Assembly (NCBI GenBank): GCA_002331385.1
Contig: DCYB01000010.1
Location: 372,001 to 436,000, forward strand
Source of the DNA: Comamonadaceae bacterium UBA2121
GTDB taxonomy: Bacteria > Pseudomonadota > Gammaproteobacteria > Burkholderiales > Burkholderiaceae_C
Length of the DNA: 64,000 bases
Direction of reading: 5' to 3'
Shown: positions 10,862 through 20,299 of the stretch, in pieces
How positions within the stretch are numbered: position 1 is the first letter of the stretch
Layout: every line of letters begins with the position of its first letter
Notes under the pieces: model-generated
Database searches by the model: none
Seen by the model: the letters and a program-made list of their open reading frames with translations, nothing else
What the model was told of the DNA's origin: nothing
Translations under genes and position numbers: made by a program

Positions 10862-12325
10862 ATGAATGACAACGCTTATCACTCAATCGATTTCGGCGCA
10901 CTGACGCGGGCGGGAGAGGGCCTGACGCAGTGGCGCGCTTTAGCGATGGGCTTCATCACGGTGCTCGCCTGTGGCGTGATTTTCTGGCTGATGCAGTTTT
11001 CTGGCGCGCGCATCGGGGGCATTGTGGGCGTGCTGCTGATGGTGGTGCTGGCGATTGCGGGCTTTGTGGTGTGGGTGGCCGGAGCGTCGGCGGTGGGGGT
11101 GCTGCTGATGGACAAGGCGCGCAACCTGCCCCTGCGCAGCATCGGGGAGGCGGCCCGTTTCGGTCTTGGCTCGGTGCCCAAGTTCTTGCTGCTGGGCGTG
11201 GCGGTGATGGTGGCCATCATCGCGTTCATGCTGGTGGCGGCGTTGATCTACTTTGTCTGCAAGATTCCGGTGATTGGCGCGGTGCTGGCGTTTGTCGCGC
11301 ACCCGCTGCTGGTGCTGGTCGCGGCGGGCGCGATCATCGCCTGCATGTGGGTGGTGTTCCCGCTGTTTGCGCCAGCGGTGTGGAGCGGGTTGAACTTCCG
11401 CCAGGCGCTGGCCAGCGTGTTTGCCATCGCGCGCAACCGTCTGGTGCAGGTCGTGCTGATGATGATGGTGCTCTACATCATCCTGGCGGTTGTGGGGATG
11501 TTGATCGCGACGGGCGTGTTCCCCGCCATGGTGTCGCTGACGGGCATGGCGACCAACATCATGGGCGGCGGCTACAACACATACGGCCAGATGGGCGGCA
11601 TGGGTGCGGCGATGGCCATGTTCAGCAATGCCTCGATGGTGGGCGCCCTGATGGGGCTGAGCGTATTGGGTATGCTGTTGTTCGCTCTGGTCAGTCTGGT
11701 AGCGATGATGGGCGTCAATGTGCTGTATCTGCAGGCCGCCGATGGGCTGGACACCGCAGGCACGGCCAGCGACATCGAAGGCGCCTTCGGCATGATGAAG
11801 GAAAAGGCCCGCGAGGCCGCCGACAAGGCCAAGGCCGCTGCAGAGCGCGCCAAGCAGGCTGCGACGGAGCGCTCGCAGGCAGCGGCGGCCGCGCGCGAGC
11901 AGGTGCAGGAAGATGTGAGCCAGCGCGAGCGTGACGATGCGCTGGCGCGTTTCGATGACGCCGATCGCCAAGCCGCTCAGCAGGAGGCGGCAGAGCAGGA
12001 GCTGGCGGCGCGTGAGGCGGCGGAGCGCGAAGCCGCAGCCCGCGAAGCGGCAGCGCGTGCAGCGGCAGAACGTGAGGCGCAAGCCGCGCAGGCCAAAGCG
12101 GAGGCGCAGCGCCAGGCGGCAGCACGCGCTGCGGCCCCATCGCCTGATGTTCCACCGGCCGTGGGTGCTGCTGGCGTCATGGCAGCCGGTGTGGCCGGAG
12201 CGGCTGCCGCTGCGGGTGCTTCTGGCGCTTCTGGCGCAGCCACCCGAGAGTGCCGCGCATGCCATCACACCATTGGCGCCAATGATGCGTTCTGCGAATA
12301 CTGCGGAGCGAAACAGGACGCGTGA
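10862..12325 (+). CDS. Polytopic membrane protein with coiled coil and C-terminal zinc ribbon
   Basis: The 487-aa protein has three parts. Residues 25-300 are very hydrophobic, with about six or seven membrane helices. Residues 310-420 are an Ala/Glu/Arg-rich segment full of EAAAR-type repeats, expected to form a long helix or coiled coil. The C-terminus is a single zinc ribbon with Cys464, Cys467, Cys478 and Cys481. A Gly-rich loop (MGGGYNTYGQMGGMG) lies before the last helices. It shares the zinc-ribbon style of the protein at 9116, which suggests joint function. Codon use is GC-rich, unlike the AT-rich flank upstream of the cluster. Function unknown. Confidence 0.78.
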   Translation: MNDNAYHSIDFGALTRAGEGLTQWRALAMGFITVLACGVIFWLMQFSGARIGGIVGVLLMVVLAIAGFVVWVAGASAVGVLLMDKARNLPLRSIGEAARFGLGSVPKFLLLGVAVMVAIIAFMLVAALIYFVCKIPVIGAVLAFVAHPLLVLVAAGAIIACMWVVFPLFAPAVWSGLNFRQALASVFAIARNRLVQVVLMMMVLYIILAVVGMLIATGVFPAMVSLTGMATNIMGGGYNTYGQMGGMGAAMAMFSNASMVGALMGLSVLGMLLFALVSLVAMMGVNVLYLQAADGLDTAGTASDIEGAFGMMKEKAREAADKAKAAAERAKQAATERSQAAAAAREQVQEDVSQRERDDALARFDDADRQAAQQEAAEQELAAREAAEREAAAREAAARAAAEREAQAAQAKAEAQRQAAARAAAPSPDVPPAVGAAGVMAAGVAGAAAAAGASGASGAATRECRACHHTIGANDAFCEYCGAKQDA

Positions 12326-12380
12326 AGACTGGCGCACGGACTGCGTGTCGGTGCGCTGTCGGTCTGTGTGATCAATCCCA

Positions 12381-12409
12381 AGGGCATGCCGCGCTGCATG
12401 CCCTTTTTT
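12381..12409 (+). terminator. Rho-independent terminator after the zinc-ribbon membrane protein
   Basis: A 9-bp stem AGGGCATGC (12381-12389) / GCATGCCCT (12396-12404) leads into six Ts. It ends the three-gene island just before the convergent DUF192 gene. Confidence 0.9.
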
Positions 12410-12416
12410 CTTGTCT

Positions 12417-12887
12417 TTATTGGCGGGTGGTAAACGGTTTGCCCCCCAGGCGCGTGCCGGCCTTGAAGCCGCGCTTGTCAAACCAGCCGACGTTCATCTC
12501 CAGCACATAGCGCACCGGCTTGGTGGAGCAGTGGGAGTTTTCGGTCATCGGCTTCATGTCGGCGATGTTTACGATGGTGCCGTCGTCGGCGACGAACGCG
12601 GCGGACAGCGGAAGCAGGGTGTTTTTCATCCAGAAACACTGGGTGGCGGGCTGCTCGAAAACGAACAGCATGCCTTCTTGCGCCGGCATCTCCTTGCGGT
12701 GCATGAGGCCGATCTCGCGCTCGCGCGGGCTGCTGGCGACTTGCGCGTCGATCAAGTACATGCCTGCGGAAATCTGGGTGCGCGGCAGGTCGGTCTGGGG
12801 CGCGCCCTGCGTCTGGGCTTGCGCGGCCAGGGCGGTCGCGGCGATGCTGAAGGCAACAAGGCAATGCGAAACGGTCTTCATCTTCAT
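12417..12887 (-). CDS. DUF192 family exported protein
   Basis: The 156-aa protein begins with a signal peptide (MKMKTVSHCLVAFSIAATALAAQA) and contains the DUF192 signature: GLMHR followed by GMLFVFEQP, FWMKNTLLPL, and an FVADDGTIV strand. The family is small and periplasmic or secreted, with no firmly known activity. ATG at 12887 is chosen because it gives the signal peptide and is preceded by GAGGGA; an upstream extension has no signal sequence. It is convergent with the zinc-ribbon island. Confidence 0.88.
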   Translation of the reverse strand: MKMKTVSHCLVAFSIAATALAAQAQTQGAPQTDLPRTQISAGMYLIDAQVASSPREREIGLMHRKEMPAQEGMLFVFEQPATQCFWMKNTLLPLSAAFVADDGTIVNIADMKPMTENSHCSTKPVRYVLEMNVGWFDKRGFKAGTRLGGKPFTTRQ

Positions 12888-13051
12888 GGAGTTGTCCCTC
12901 TGCCCAGGGCAGCGGTGGCGTGAATGTAAATGCCGATGGACGTGGTCAATACGCCTGTCCACCGCAGCGCTCACTGGCGTGCGGAAAATCGGTTGGAGCG
13001 CATCATCCTAGTTTAGTTGCCTGCTCCGCCAGCGTAGCCACACGGCGTCAC

Positions 13052-13080
13052 CAAAGAAATAGCCCGCACAAGCGGGCTAT
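13052..13080 (-). terminator. Terminator of the basic exported peptide gene
   Basis: Read on the minus strand, ATAGCCCGC and GCGGGCTAT form a 9-bp stem with a short TTGT-type loop, followed by TTTCTTT. It lies 27 bp beyond the stop of the small gene at 13107. Confidence 0.82.
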
Positions 13081-13106
13081 TCACTGACAAGGTCAAGCGC
13101 TGGAGA

Positions 13107-13340
13107 TCAGGCTGCAGCTTTGGTGTGCTTGCGGCTCTTCTTGGCCACCTTGTGCTTTTTGGCGGTGTGCTTGGTTGCCTTGGCGTGGTGGTTCTTGGCT
13201 TTGTGGGCCTTGGCGGCAACGGGTGCATCGGTGGGAGCTGCAACGGCAGGAGCGGCCTCAGGTGCTGTGCTGGGCGCTGCCTGGGCGAATGCGCCTGTAG
13301 TGAACATGCCAGCGACCAGGATTGCGAGGAGTTTTTTCAT
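13107..13340 (-). CDS. Small exported Lys/His/Ala-rich protein (Asr-like)
   Basis: The 77-aa product has a clear signal peptide (MKKLLAILVAGMFTTGAFAQA). The mature part is an Ala/Pro segment followed by a very basic tail of Lys, His and Ala (KAHKAKNHHAKATKHTAKKHK). Its layout resembles the acid-shock protein Asr of enterobacteria and other periplasmic histone-like peptides. That likeness is by composition only, so function is inferred weakly: buffering or polyanion binding in the periplasm. The gene has its own terminator and is divergent from the second isocitrate dehydrogenase gene. Confidence 0.78.
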   Translation of the reverse strand: MKKLLAILVAGMFTTGAFAQAAPSTAPEAAPAVAAPTDAPVAAKAHKAKNHHAKATKHTAKKHKVAKKSRKHTKAAA

Positions 13341-13540
13341 ATGTGCAAAATCCCAAGAATGGATAAGGTGAATTGCCAGGCGCTGGCGACATGCCGAACA
13401 CCGGACACTTTCTCAACGCAATGACGATTGCCGCGTTGACAGGGATTGCACATTTCTTTTGTAGCTAAAATCTTGAGCAGTCAACCCGCCTGTCTGGTAT
13501 GGCAGGCGATCCCACAAGATTGAAATCATTGGAGACCCGC

Positions 13541-14800
<1,260 letters not shown>

Positions 14801-14834
14801 TGTGATGTGGTTGCGCGCCGTCTCCGGAGGGCGC

Positions 14835-14874
14835 AAGGCCTGCTCAGCGTGCGCTGGCAGGCCTTTTGCTTTTT
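14835..14874 (+). terminator. Rho-independent terminator of the dimeric isocitrate dehydrogenase gene
   Basis: A perfect 9-bp stem AAGGCCTGC (14835-14843) / GCAGGCCTT (14857-14865) is followed by TTTTGCTTTTT. Confidence 0.9.
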
Positions 14875-14928
14875 GGCGAGCGCAAGAAAGCGCCTTGGCC
14901 GGGTGCTGGATCGGGCAGGGCGCACCAA

Positions 14929-14963
14929 CAAAAATCCGCCCCAAACTTGCGCTTGGGGCGGAT
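14929..14963 (-). terminator. Terminator of the tRNA-Asn array
   Basis: Read on the minus strand, a perfect 11-bp stem (plus-strand arms at 14934-14944 and 14953-14963) is followed by TTTTTGTTG. It lies 8 bp beyond the CCA end of the last tRNA. Confidence 0.92.
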
Positions 14964-14970
14964 CTTGAAG

Positions 14971-15046
14971 TGGCTCCTCAACCTGGGCTCGAACCAGGGA
15001 CCTACGGATTAACAGTCCGGCGCTCTACCGACTGAGCTATTGAGGA
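14971..15046 (-). tRNA. tRNA-Asn (GTT), copy 3 in transcription order
   Basis: The minus-strand 76 nt fold as a standard tRNA: acceptor TCCTCAA / TTGAGGA, D arm with AGCTCAGTCGGTAGAGC, anticodon loop CTGTTAA (anticodon GTT, asparagine), T arm GGTTCGAGCC, and an encoded CCA end. It is identical in sequence to the two copies upstream. Confidence 0.97.
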
Positions 15047-15074
15047 ATAATCGGTATGTTTTTCTGTTTGAACG

Positions 15075-15096
15075 GGCCCTGTGCAATTGCAAGGCC
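15075..15096 (-). other. Hairpin in first tRNA spacer
   Basis: In the 59-bp spacer, GGCC (15075-15078) and GGCC (15093-15096) flank the centre TGTGCAATTGCA. The same hairpin recurs in the next spacer with changed stem bases, so it is likely an RNA structure in the precursor transcript. Confidence 0.5.
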
Positions 15097-15105
15097 GTGA
15101 AAGTT

Positions 15106-15181
15106 TGGCTCCTCAACCTGGGCTCGAACCAGGGACCTACGGATTAACAGTCCGGCGCTCTACCGACTGAGCTATTGAGGA
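15106..15181 (-). tRNA. tRNA-Asn (GTT), copy 2
   Basis: This is a 76-nt gene identical to the copy at 14971, with anticodon GTT and encoded CCA. A 59-bp spacer separates it from the next copy. Confidence 0.97.
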
Positions 15182-15205
15182 ATATTCGGTACGTTCTTAT
15201 GAAAA

Positions 15206-15227
15206 GGCTTTGTGCAATTGCAAAGCC
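15206..15227 (-). other. Hairpin in second tRNA spacer
   Basis: GGCTTTG (15206-15212) and CAAAGCC (15221-15227) form a perfect 7-bp stem around TGCAATTG. The loop core GTGCAATTGCA is shared with the other spacer while stem positions differ. Confidence 0.55.
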
Positions 15228-15236
15228 CTGAAATGG

Positions 15237-15312
15237 TGGCTCCTCAACCTGGGCTCGAACCAGGGACCTACGGATTAACAGTCCGGCGCTCTACCGACTG
15301 AGCTATTGAGGA
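15237..15312 (-). tRNA. tRNA-Asn (GTT), copy 1 (promoter-proximal)
   Basis: This is a 76-nt gene identical to the other two, with anticodon GTT and encoded CCA. It is nearest the promoter, whose -10 box is 12 bp upstream. Confidence 0.97.
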
Positions 15313-15323
15313 ACAAGACTTAG

Positions 15324-15329
15324 ATTATA
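15324..15329 (-). promoter_or_regulatory. -10 box of the tRNA-Asn array
   Basis: The minus strand carries a perfect TATAAT here. Transcription would begin about 5 nt before the mature 5' end of the first tRNA. The -35 region is weak (GATTCA at 17 bp), as is seen for some stable-RNA promoters. Confidence 0.55.
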
Positions 15330-15426
15330 TACACAAAAAAGTCGCCTGAATCGCAGTTTGACGCTTTGGGTGTCAAATTGTTGAAGCGGGCCGCTGGCGC
15401 GATGGCTCCGCCACAGGACGGGAGTT

Positions 15427-15873
15427 TCACTCCTGGGAAATCTCTTCTATCAATGGTGGCTCCGGTCGCAGCCAGAGCCAGAACAGCACGCCCGCCATGC
15501 AGGCGTTTGCGCCGATACGCACCCACAGCGGTGCGCCCGTGCTCATCAACAGAATGCCAGCGCACAGCGCCATGACGATGGTGGCGCTCCATTTGGCCCT
15601 GCGGCTCACCCAGCCGCCGCGCGACCAGTCGCGCAGCATCGGGCCGAAGAGGCGGTGATTCCAGAGCCAATAATGCAGGCGAGGGGAGGAGCGCGCCGCT
15701 GCCCAGCCGGCCATGAGAATGAACACCGTGGTGGGCAGCCCGGGCACGATGATGCCGATGACGCCCATCACCAGACAGAAGACAGCAAAGCTCCACAGCA
15801 GCCAGCGCACCAGAGCCGGTCGGGGCTCGTGAGGAGGTGGTGACTCGATGAGAAACTCGCGCTTGTCGGACAT
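15427..15873 (-). CDS. DUF454 (YbaN) family inner-membrane protein
   Basis: The 148-aa protein has the DUF454 pattern: a first helix (LLWSFAVFCLVMGVIGIIVPGLPTT with the PGLPTT motif), WAAARSSPRLHYWLWNHRLFGP, then two more helices near the C-terminus. ATG at 15873 was selected because the text MSDKREFLIES precedes the first helix; the open frame continues upstream into the peptide deformylase gene on the other strand. It is divergent from def. The family has no known biochemical activity. Confidence 0.9.
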   Translation of the reverse strand: MSDKREFLIESPPPHEPRPALVRWLLWSFAVFCLVMGVIGIIVPGLPTTVFILMAGWAAARSSPRLHYWLWNHRLFGPMLRDWSRGGWVSRRAKWSATIVMALCAGILLMSTGAPLWVRIGANACMAGVLFWLWLRPEPPLIEEISQE

Positions 15874-15948
15874 AGAGGGATTGTGCGCGACGCGGCGCAT
15901 GTTTGGCGACTGGACTATGCTTGCCCCTTGCATCATCGTTGAACCAGA

Positions 15949-16488
15949 ATGACCATTCAAACCATACTCAAGATGGGTGATCCGCGGCTGTTGCGCGTGG
16001 CGCAGCCCGTGACCCAGTTCGATACGCCTGCACTGCACCAACTGGTGCAGGACTTGCGCGACACCATGAAGGCAGCGAACGGCGCGGGCATCGCAGCGCC
16101 CCAGATCGGTGCGGACTGGCAGGTGGTCATCTTCGGCTCGAACGAGCGCAACCCGCGTTATCCCGATCGTCCGCTGGTGCCGCCGACGGTCTTGGTGAAT
16201 CCGGTCATCACGCCGCTCGGGGAAGAAGAGGAGTCCGATTGGGAAGGCTGCCTTTCGGTGCCCGGCCTGCGCGCCATGGTGCCGCGTTGGCGGCGTATCC
16301 ACTATCGCGGCATGGATGAATTTGGCCAGATCATCGACCGCGAAGCCGAAGGTTTTCACGCGCGCGTGGTGCAGCACGAGTGCGACCACGTCTGGGGCAA
16401 GCTGTATCCGATGCGCGTGCGCGACTTCACGCAGTTTGGCTACACCGACGTGCTGTTTCCCGAAATCAGCGCAGCGGAAGACGACTGA
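15949..16488 (+). CDS. def: Peptide deformylase
   Basis: Def removes the N-formyl group from nascent proteins, working before methionine aminopeptidase, whose gene lies 2.8 kb downstream. The 179-aa enzyme has the three family motifs: GAGIAAPQ (residues 45-52), EGCLSVPG with metal ligand Cys101, and QHECDH with His143, Glu144 and His147. It is of usual length. Neither fmt nor rsm genes are adjacent, so this is probably a stand-alone def copy. Confidence 0.96.
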   Translation: MTIQTILKMGDPRLLRVAQPVTQFDTPALHQLVQDLRDTMKAANGAGIAAPQIGADWQVVIFGSNERNPRYPDRPLVPPTVLVNPVITPLGEEEESDWEGCLSVPGLRAMVPRWRRIHYRGMDEFGQIIDREAEGFHARVVQHECDHVWGKLYPMRVRDFTQFGYTDVLFPEISAAEDD

Positions 16489-16522
16489 TCGGCCTGGGCG
16501 ACGGGCGTTGTTCGCGCGCCCG

Positions 16523-19159
16523 TCACTCCGCTGCCAGTGCCTTCAGCAATTCGGTCTCGATTTCGATCTGGCGCGCACCACTCTGGAGCTCGCTGCCCTG
16601 CACCAGAAAGGTGTCTTCCACGCGCTCGCCGAGCGTGCTCACCTTGGCCAGTTGCACGCTCAAGCAGTGCAGCGACAGGATGCGCGCCACCGTGTAGAGC
16701 AGGCCGGCGCGGTCGCTGGCGGAGATGGTGAGAATCCAGCGCTGCGCCTTTTCGTCCGGCATGAGCGAGACGCGCGGCGGGAACGGAAAGCTCTTCACGC
16801 GCCGCGACACACGCCGCCGCGTGGGTTCGGGCAGCGGACTGGTGGCGGTGATGGCGCGCACCATGTCGCTTTCAATCAGCGTCATCAGTTCGCGGTAGTG
16901 GCCCGACAGGCTTTGCGAGGGCACGACCTGGAAGGTGTCGAGCGCGTAACCATTGAGCGCGGTGTGTACGCGCGCATCGAGGATGGAAAAGCCCGCACGC
17001 TCGAAGTAGCCGCAGATGCGCGCAAACAGGTCGGGCTGATCTGCGGCATAGACCAGCACTTGCAGGCCTTCGCCCGCCAGCGATTGGCGCACGCGCACCA
17101 CCGGGTTGCGCGTGCCGACGTGGCGCGACAGATGGCGGGTGTGCCAGGCGATGTCGCCCGCTTCGTGGCGCATGAAATAGCTCACGTCGAGCGTGTCCCA
17201 CAGCTTGACGTGGGATTCGAACGGCTGCGAGTTCAGCGCCAGTTGCACCAGTGCGTCGCGTTTGCGCGCTTCGATCTCGGCCGCGGCGTCGGGGGCGCGG
17301 CCGCCCAACACGCGCAGTGTGAGGCGGTACAGGTCTTCCAGCAGCTTGCCTTTCCAGCCGTTCCAGACCTTGGGTGAGGTGCCGCGAATGTCGGCCACGG
17401 TCAGCAGGTAAAGGGCGGTCAGGCGGCGCTCGGTGCCGACGCGGCGCGCGAATGCTGCGATCACGTCGGGATCGGCCAGATCCTGTTTTTGCGCCACCTG
17501 GCTCATCGCCAGATGTTCACGCACGAGGAACTCCATCAGATCGGCGTCGTCTCCGGTGATGCCGTGCAGCTTGCAAAAGCGGCGCATTTCGATGGCGCCC
17601 AACTGCGAGTGGTCGCCGCCACGGCCCTTGCCGATGTCGTGAAACAGCGCGGCCAGGTACAGGATCCACGGCTTGTCCCAGCCGGCGGCCAGTTGCGAGC
17701 AGAAGGGATATTCGTGCGCGTGTTCGGCCATGAAGAAGCGGCGCATGTTGCGCACCACCATCAAGATGTGCTGGTCCACGGTATAGACGTGGAACAGGTC
17801 GTGCTGCATCTGGCCGACGATGCGGCGAAATGGCCAGAGATAGCGCCCGAGCACGGAGGTCTGGTTCATCAGCCGCAGCGCGTGCGTGATGCCCGAATGC
17901 TGCTGCATGATCTGCATGAACATGGCGCGGTTCACCGGATCGCGGCGGAACTGGCTGTCCATCATGGAGCGCGCGTCGTAGAGCGCGCGCAGCGTGCGCG
18001 CTGACAAGTCCTTGAGCCCGACCGTGGTTTCGTAGAGCAGGAAGGTTTCCAGAATCGCGTGCGGATGCCTTTTATACAGATCGTCGCTTGCAACTTCGAT
18101 GTTTCCGGCCTTTTCAAAGAAGCGTTCGTTGATGGGCCGCAGCTCGTGCACGTCGGGATAAAGCCGCTCCTGCATGTTCAGCAGCAGGATGCGCGAGAGC
18201 TGCTGCACCGCCTTGGCGGCCCAGTAATAGCGGCGCATCAGCGTTTCACTGGGGCGCATGGCCAGACGCTTGCCCTCGGGCGTGGTGGCGCGGTAGCCAA
18301 AGCCTTGCGCCACCGCGCCCTGCAAATCGAACACCAGCCGGTCTTCGCGTCTGCCCGCGACGGCGTGCAGCTTGGCACGCACAAGAAAGAGCAGGGCTTC
18401 GTTGCGCTCGATCTGCTGGACCTCGAACGGCGTTGCCAGCCCGGACTTGGCCAACTCGTCCCACGTACAGCCAAAGCCAGCCGCGCGCGCGGCCCAGCCG
18501 ATCACCTGCAAATCGCGCAGGCCGCCGGGCGACTCCTTGCAGTTGGGCTCCAGGGCATAGGGCGTGTTTTCGTACTTGCTGTGGCGCTGGCGCATCTCCA
18601 GCGTCTTGGCAACGAGGAAGGCACGCGGGTCCATCTGTTCGTTGTAGCGTTTGCGGAATGCATCGAACGACTGCTGACTGCCGCACAGCAGGCGCGCCTC
18701 CAGCAAGGAGGTCTGCACTGTCACATCGGCGGCGGACTCGCGCAGGCAGTCCTGAATCGTGCGCACGCTGGAGCCAATCTCCAGGCCCGCATCCCAGCAA
18801 CTGCCGATGAATGCCTCGATGGGCGCGCTGAATTCAGCGGACAGCTCCGGCCCCGCCGCATCCGGCAGCAGCACCAGCACGTCCACGTCGGAGTACGGAA
18901 ACAACTGGCCGCGCCCGTAGCCACCGACGGCCACCAGCGCCGCATCGGGATGCAGCCCCGCCAGCCGCCACAGATTGGTCAGCAGATAGTCGGTATGCAG
19001 CGACAGCTTGTGCAGCAGCGTGCGGATGCCGCGCGTCGTGGCACTGGGGGTGAGCAACGTGGTGATGATGGCAGCGCGGCTGGCGCGGTGCTGTTCACGC
19101 AGCAGGCTCAGGACTTCGCCATTCGGTTGCAGTGCGGGAGTGAGGCTTTGAGTGGACAT
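16523..19159 (-). CDS. glnD: Bifunctional [protein-PII] uridylyltransferase / uridylyl-removing enzyme
   Basis: GlnD senses glutamine and uridylylates or deuridylylates PII proteins, controlling nitrogen assimilation. In order, the 878-aa protein has a nucleotidyltransferase domain (GGYGRGQLFPYSDVDVLVLL), a helical GlnD region (PNCKESPGGLRDLQ), an HD domain (LFHDIGKGRGGDHS) and two C-terminal ACT domains. The family runs 850-940 aa. ATG at 19159 is used; the frame extends 27 bp upstream only to a TTG. It follows map by 127 bp on the same strand, a conserved betaproteobacterial pair. Confidence 0.96.
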   Translation of the reverse strand: MSTQSLTPALQPNGEVLSLLREQHRASRAAIITTLLTPSATTRGIRTLLHKLSLHTDYLLTNLWRLAGLHPDAALVAVGGYGRGQLFPYSDVDVLVLLPDAAGPELSAEFSAPIEAFIGSCWDAGLEIGSSVRTIQDCLRESAADVTVQTSLLEARLLCGSQQSFDAFRKRYNEQMDPRAFLVAKTLEMRQRHSKYENTPYALEPNCKESPGGLRDLQVIGWAARAAGFGCTWDELAKSGLATPFEVQQIERNEALLFLVRAKLHAVAGRREDRLVFDLQGAVAQGFGYRATTPEGKRLAMRPSETLMRRYYWAAKAVQQLSRILLLNMQERLYPDVHELRPINERFFEKAGNIEVASDDLYKRHPHAILETFLLYETTVGLKDLSARTLRALYDARSMMDSQFRRDPVNRAMFMQIMQQHSGITHALRLMNQTSVLGRYLWPFRRIVGQMQHDLFHVYTVDQHILMVVRNMRRFFMAEHAHEYPFCSQLAAGWDKPWILYLAALFHDIGKGRGGDHSQLGAIEMRRFCKLHGITGDDADLMEFLVREHLAMSQVAQKQDLADPDVIAAFARRVGTERRLTALYLLTVADIRGTSPKVWNGWKGKLLEDLYRLTLRVLGGRAPDAAAEIEARKRDALVQLALNSQPFESHVKLWDTLDVSYFMRHEAGDIAWHTRHLSRHVGTRNPVVRVRQSLAGEGLQVLVYAADQPDLFARICGYFERAGFSILDARVHTALNGYALDTFQVVPSQSLSGHYRELMTLIESDMVRAITATSPLPEPTRRRVSRRVKSFPFPPRVSLMPDEKAQRWILTISASDRAGLLYTVARILSLHCLSVQLAKVSTLGERVEDTFLVQGSELQSGARQIEIETELLKALAAE

Positions 19160-19286
19160 GCGAAAAGATAAGCAATAACCGTGCAAAAAGCGCGAAAAAC
19201 CACAGCCGCCGCTGCCGCCGTTCCCTATGGCAGTGGCCGGGATTGTCTGCTCAAGGTCAATGTTTGAGCACGCTCCCGGCCCCTCG

Positions 19287-20105
19287 TCAGGTCTTGGTCG
19301 TTGTTACAAACGACGGCAATTGAGGCGATCCCGCCGACAGCGTCAGCACGTCGTAGCCGGTTTCCGTCACCAGCACGGTGTGTTCCCACTGTGCGGACAG
19401 GCTGTGGTCCTTGGTGATGATGGTCCAGCCGTCCTTGCCCAGCTCCTTGATGTCGCGCTTGCCAAGATTCAACATGGGTTCGATCGTGAACGTCATGCCG
19501 GGTTCCAGCAATTCGCCGGTGCCGGGGCGGCCGTAGTGCAGGACTTGCGGCTCTTCATGAAACTTCTTGCCAATGCCGTGGCCGCAGAACTCGCGCACCA
19601 CCGACAGGTGATTGCCTTCCGCAAAAGTCTGGATGGCGTGACCGATGTCGCCCAGTCGCGCACCGGGCTTGACCTGCTGGATGCCGATCCACATCGCATC
19701 GAAGGTCAGCGCGGACAGGCGCTTGGCGGCAATCGAGCACTCGCCGATGAGATACATGCGGCTGTTGTCGCCGTACCAGCCGTCCTTGGTGATGACGGTG
19801 ACGTCCACGTTGACGATGTCGCCTTTCTTGAGCGCCTTGTCGTTGGGAATGCCATGGCAGACCACGTGGTTGACCGACGTGCACAGGTGGCCGGGATAGG
19901 GCGGATAGCCGGGCGGCTGGTAGCCGATGGTGGCGGAGACGGTGCCCTGCTGGTCCATGCATTCCTTGCCCAGCCGGTCGATTTCGGCGGTGGTGATGCC
20001 CGGCTTGATGTGCGCAGTGATGTAATCCAGCACTTCTGAGGCCAGTCGACATGCCTCGCGCATGCCCTCGATTTCTTCAGCGTTTTTGATGGAGATGCTA
20101 CTCAT
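19287..20105 (-). CDS. map: Methionine aminopeptidase, type I
   Basis: Map cleaves the initiator methionine from proteins after deformylation. The 272-aa protein has the metal-site segments in order: NHVVCHGIPND, VDVTVITKDGWYGDNSRMY (Asp ligands), CGHGIGKKFHEEP (His) and FTIEPML (Glu), with the second Glu at the C-terminal HTVLVTETG. The N-terminus SISIKNAEEIEGMREACRLA is typical. It lies upstream of glnD and is divergent from purL. Confidence 0.97.
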   Translation of the reverse strand: MSSISIKNAEEIEGMREACRLASEVLDYITAHIKPGITTAEIDRLGKECMDQQGTVSATIGYQPPGYPPYPGHLCTSVNHVVCHGIPNDKALKKGDIVNVDVTVITKDGWYGDNSRMYLIGECSIAAKRLSALTFDAMWIGIQQVKPGARLGDIGHAIQTFAEGNHLSVVREFCGHGIGKKFHEEPQVLHYGRPGTGELLEPGMTFTIEPMLNLGKRDIKELGKDGWTIITKDHSLSAQWEHTVLVTETGYDVLTLSAGSPQLPSFVTTTKT

Positions 20106-20299
20106 GGAAGGGAATTATCCCACTCGTACAGGGTCCGCGTGCGGGGTAGGGAGTCTGTCGCCCCCAGGGAGTCCGTTAGCCGGTTAAAATGGCGGGCTTA
20201 CACCCATACGGCATTGCCCGGTGTGGCCCCATTCAGCGGCCCTGCCCGGATCGATGCATTTGAGCACAGCAATCTCCCTCTTCACGACAGGCCGCCAAC

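Noticed and set aside
10940..12481. A 513-codon minus-strand frame opposite the zinc-ribbon membrane protein
   Set aside because: Low-complexity Arg/His-rich antisense of an Ala/Glu-rich gene; the sense frame has helices and a zinc ribbon.
14971..15312. Regular repeat of 76 bp that could look like a CRISPR array
   Set aside because: The repeats are complete tRNA-Asn genes with encoded CCA, and the spacers are related to each other.
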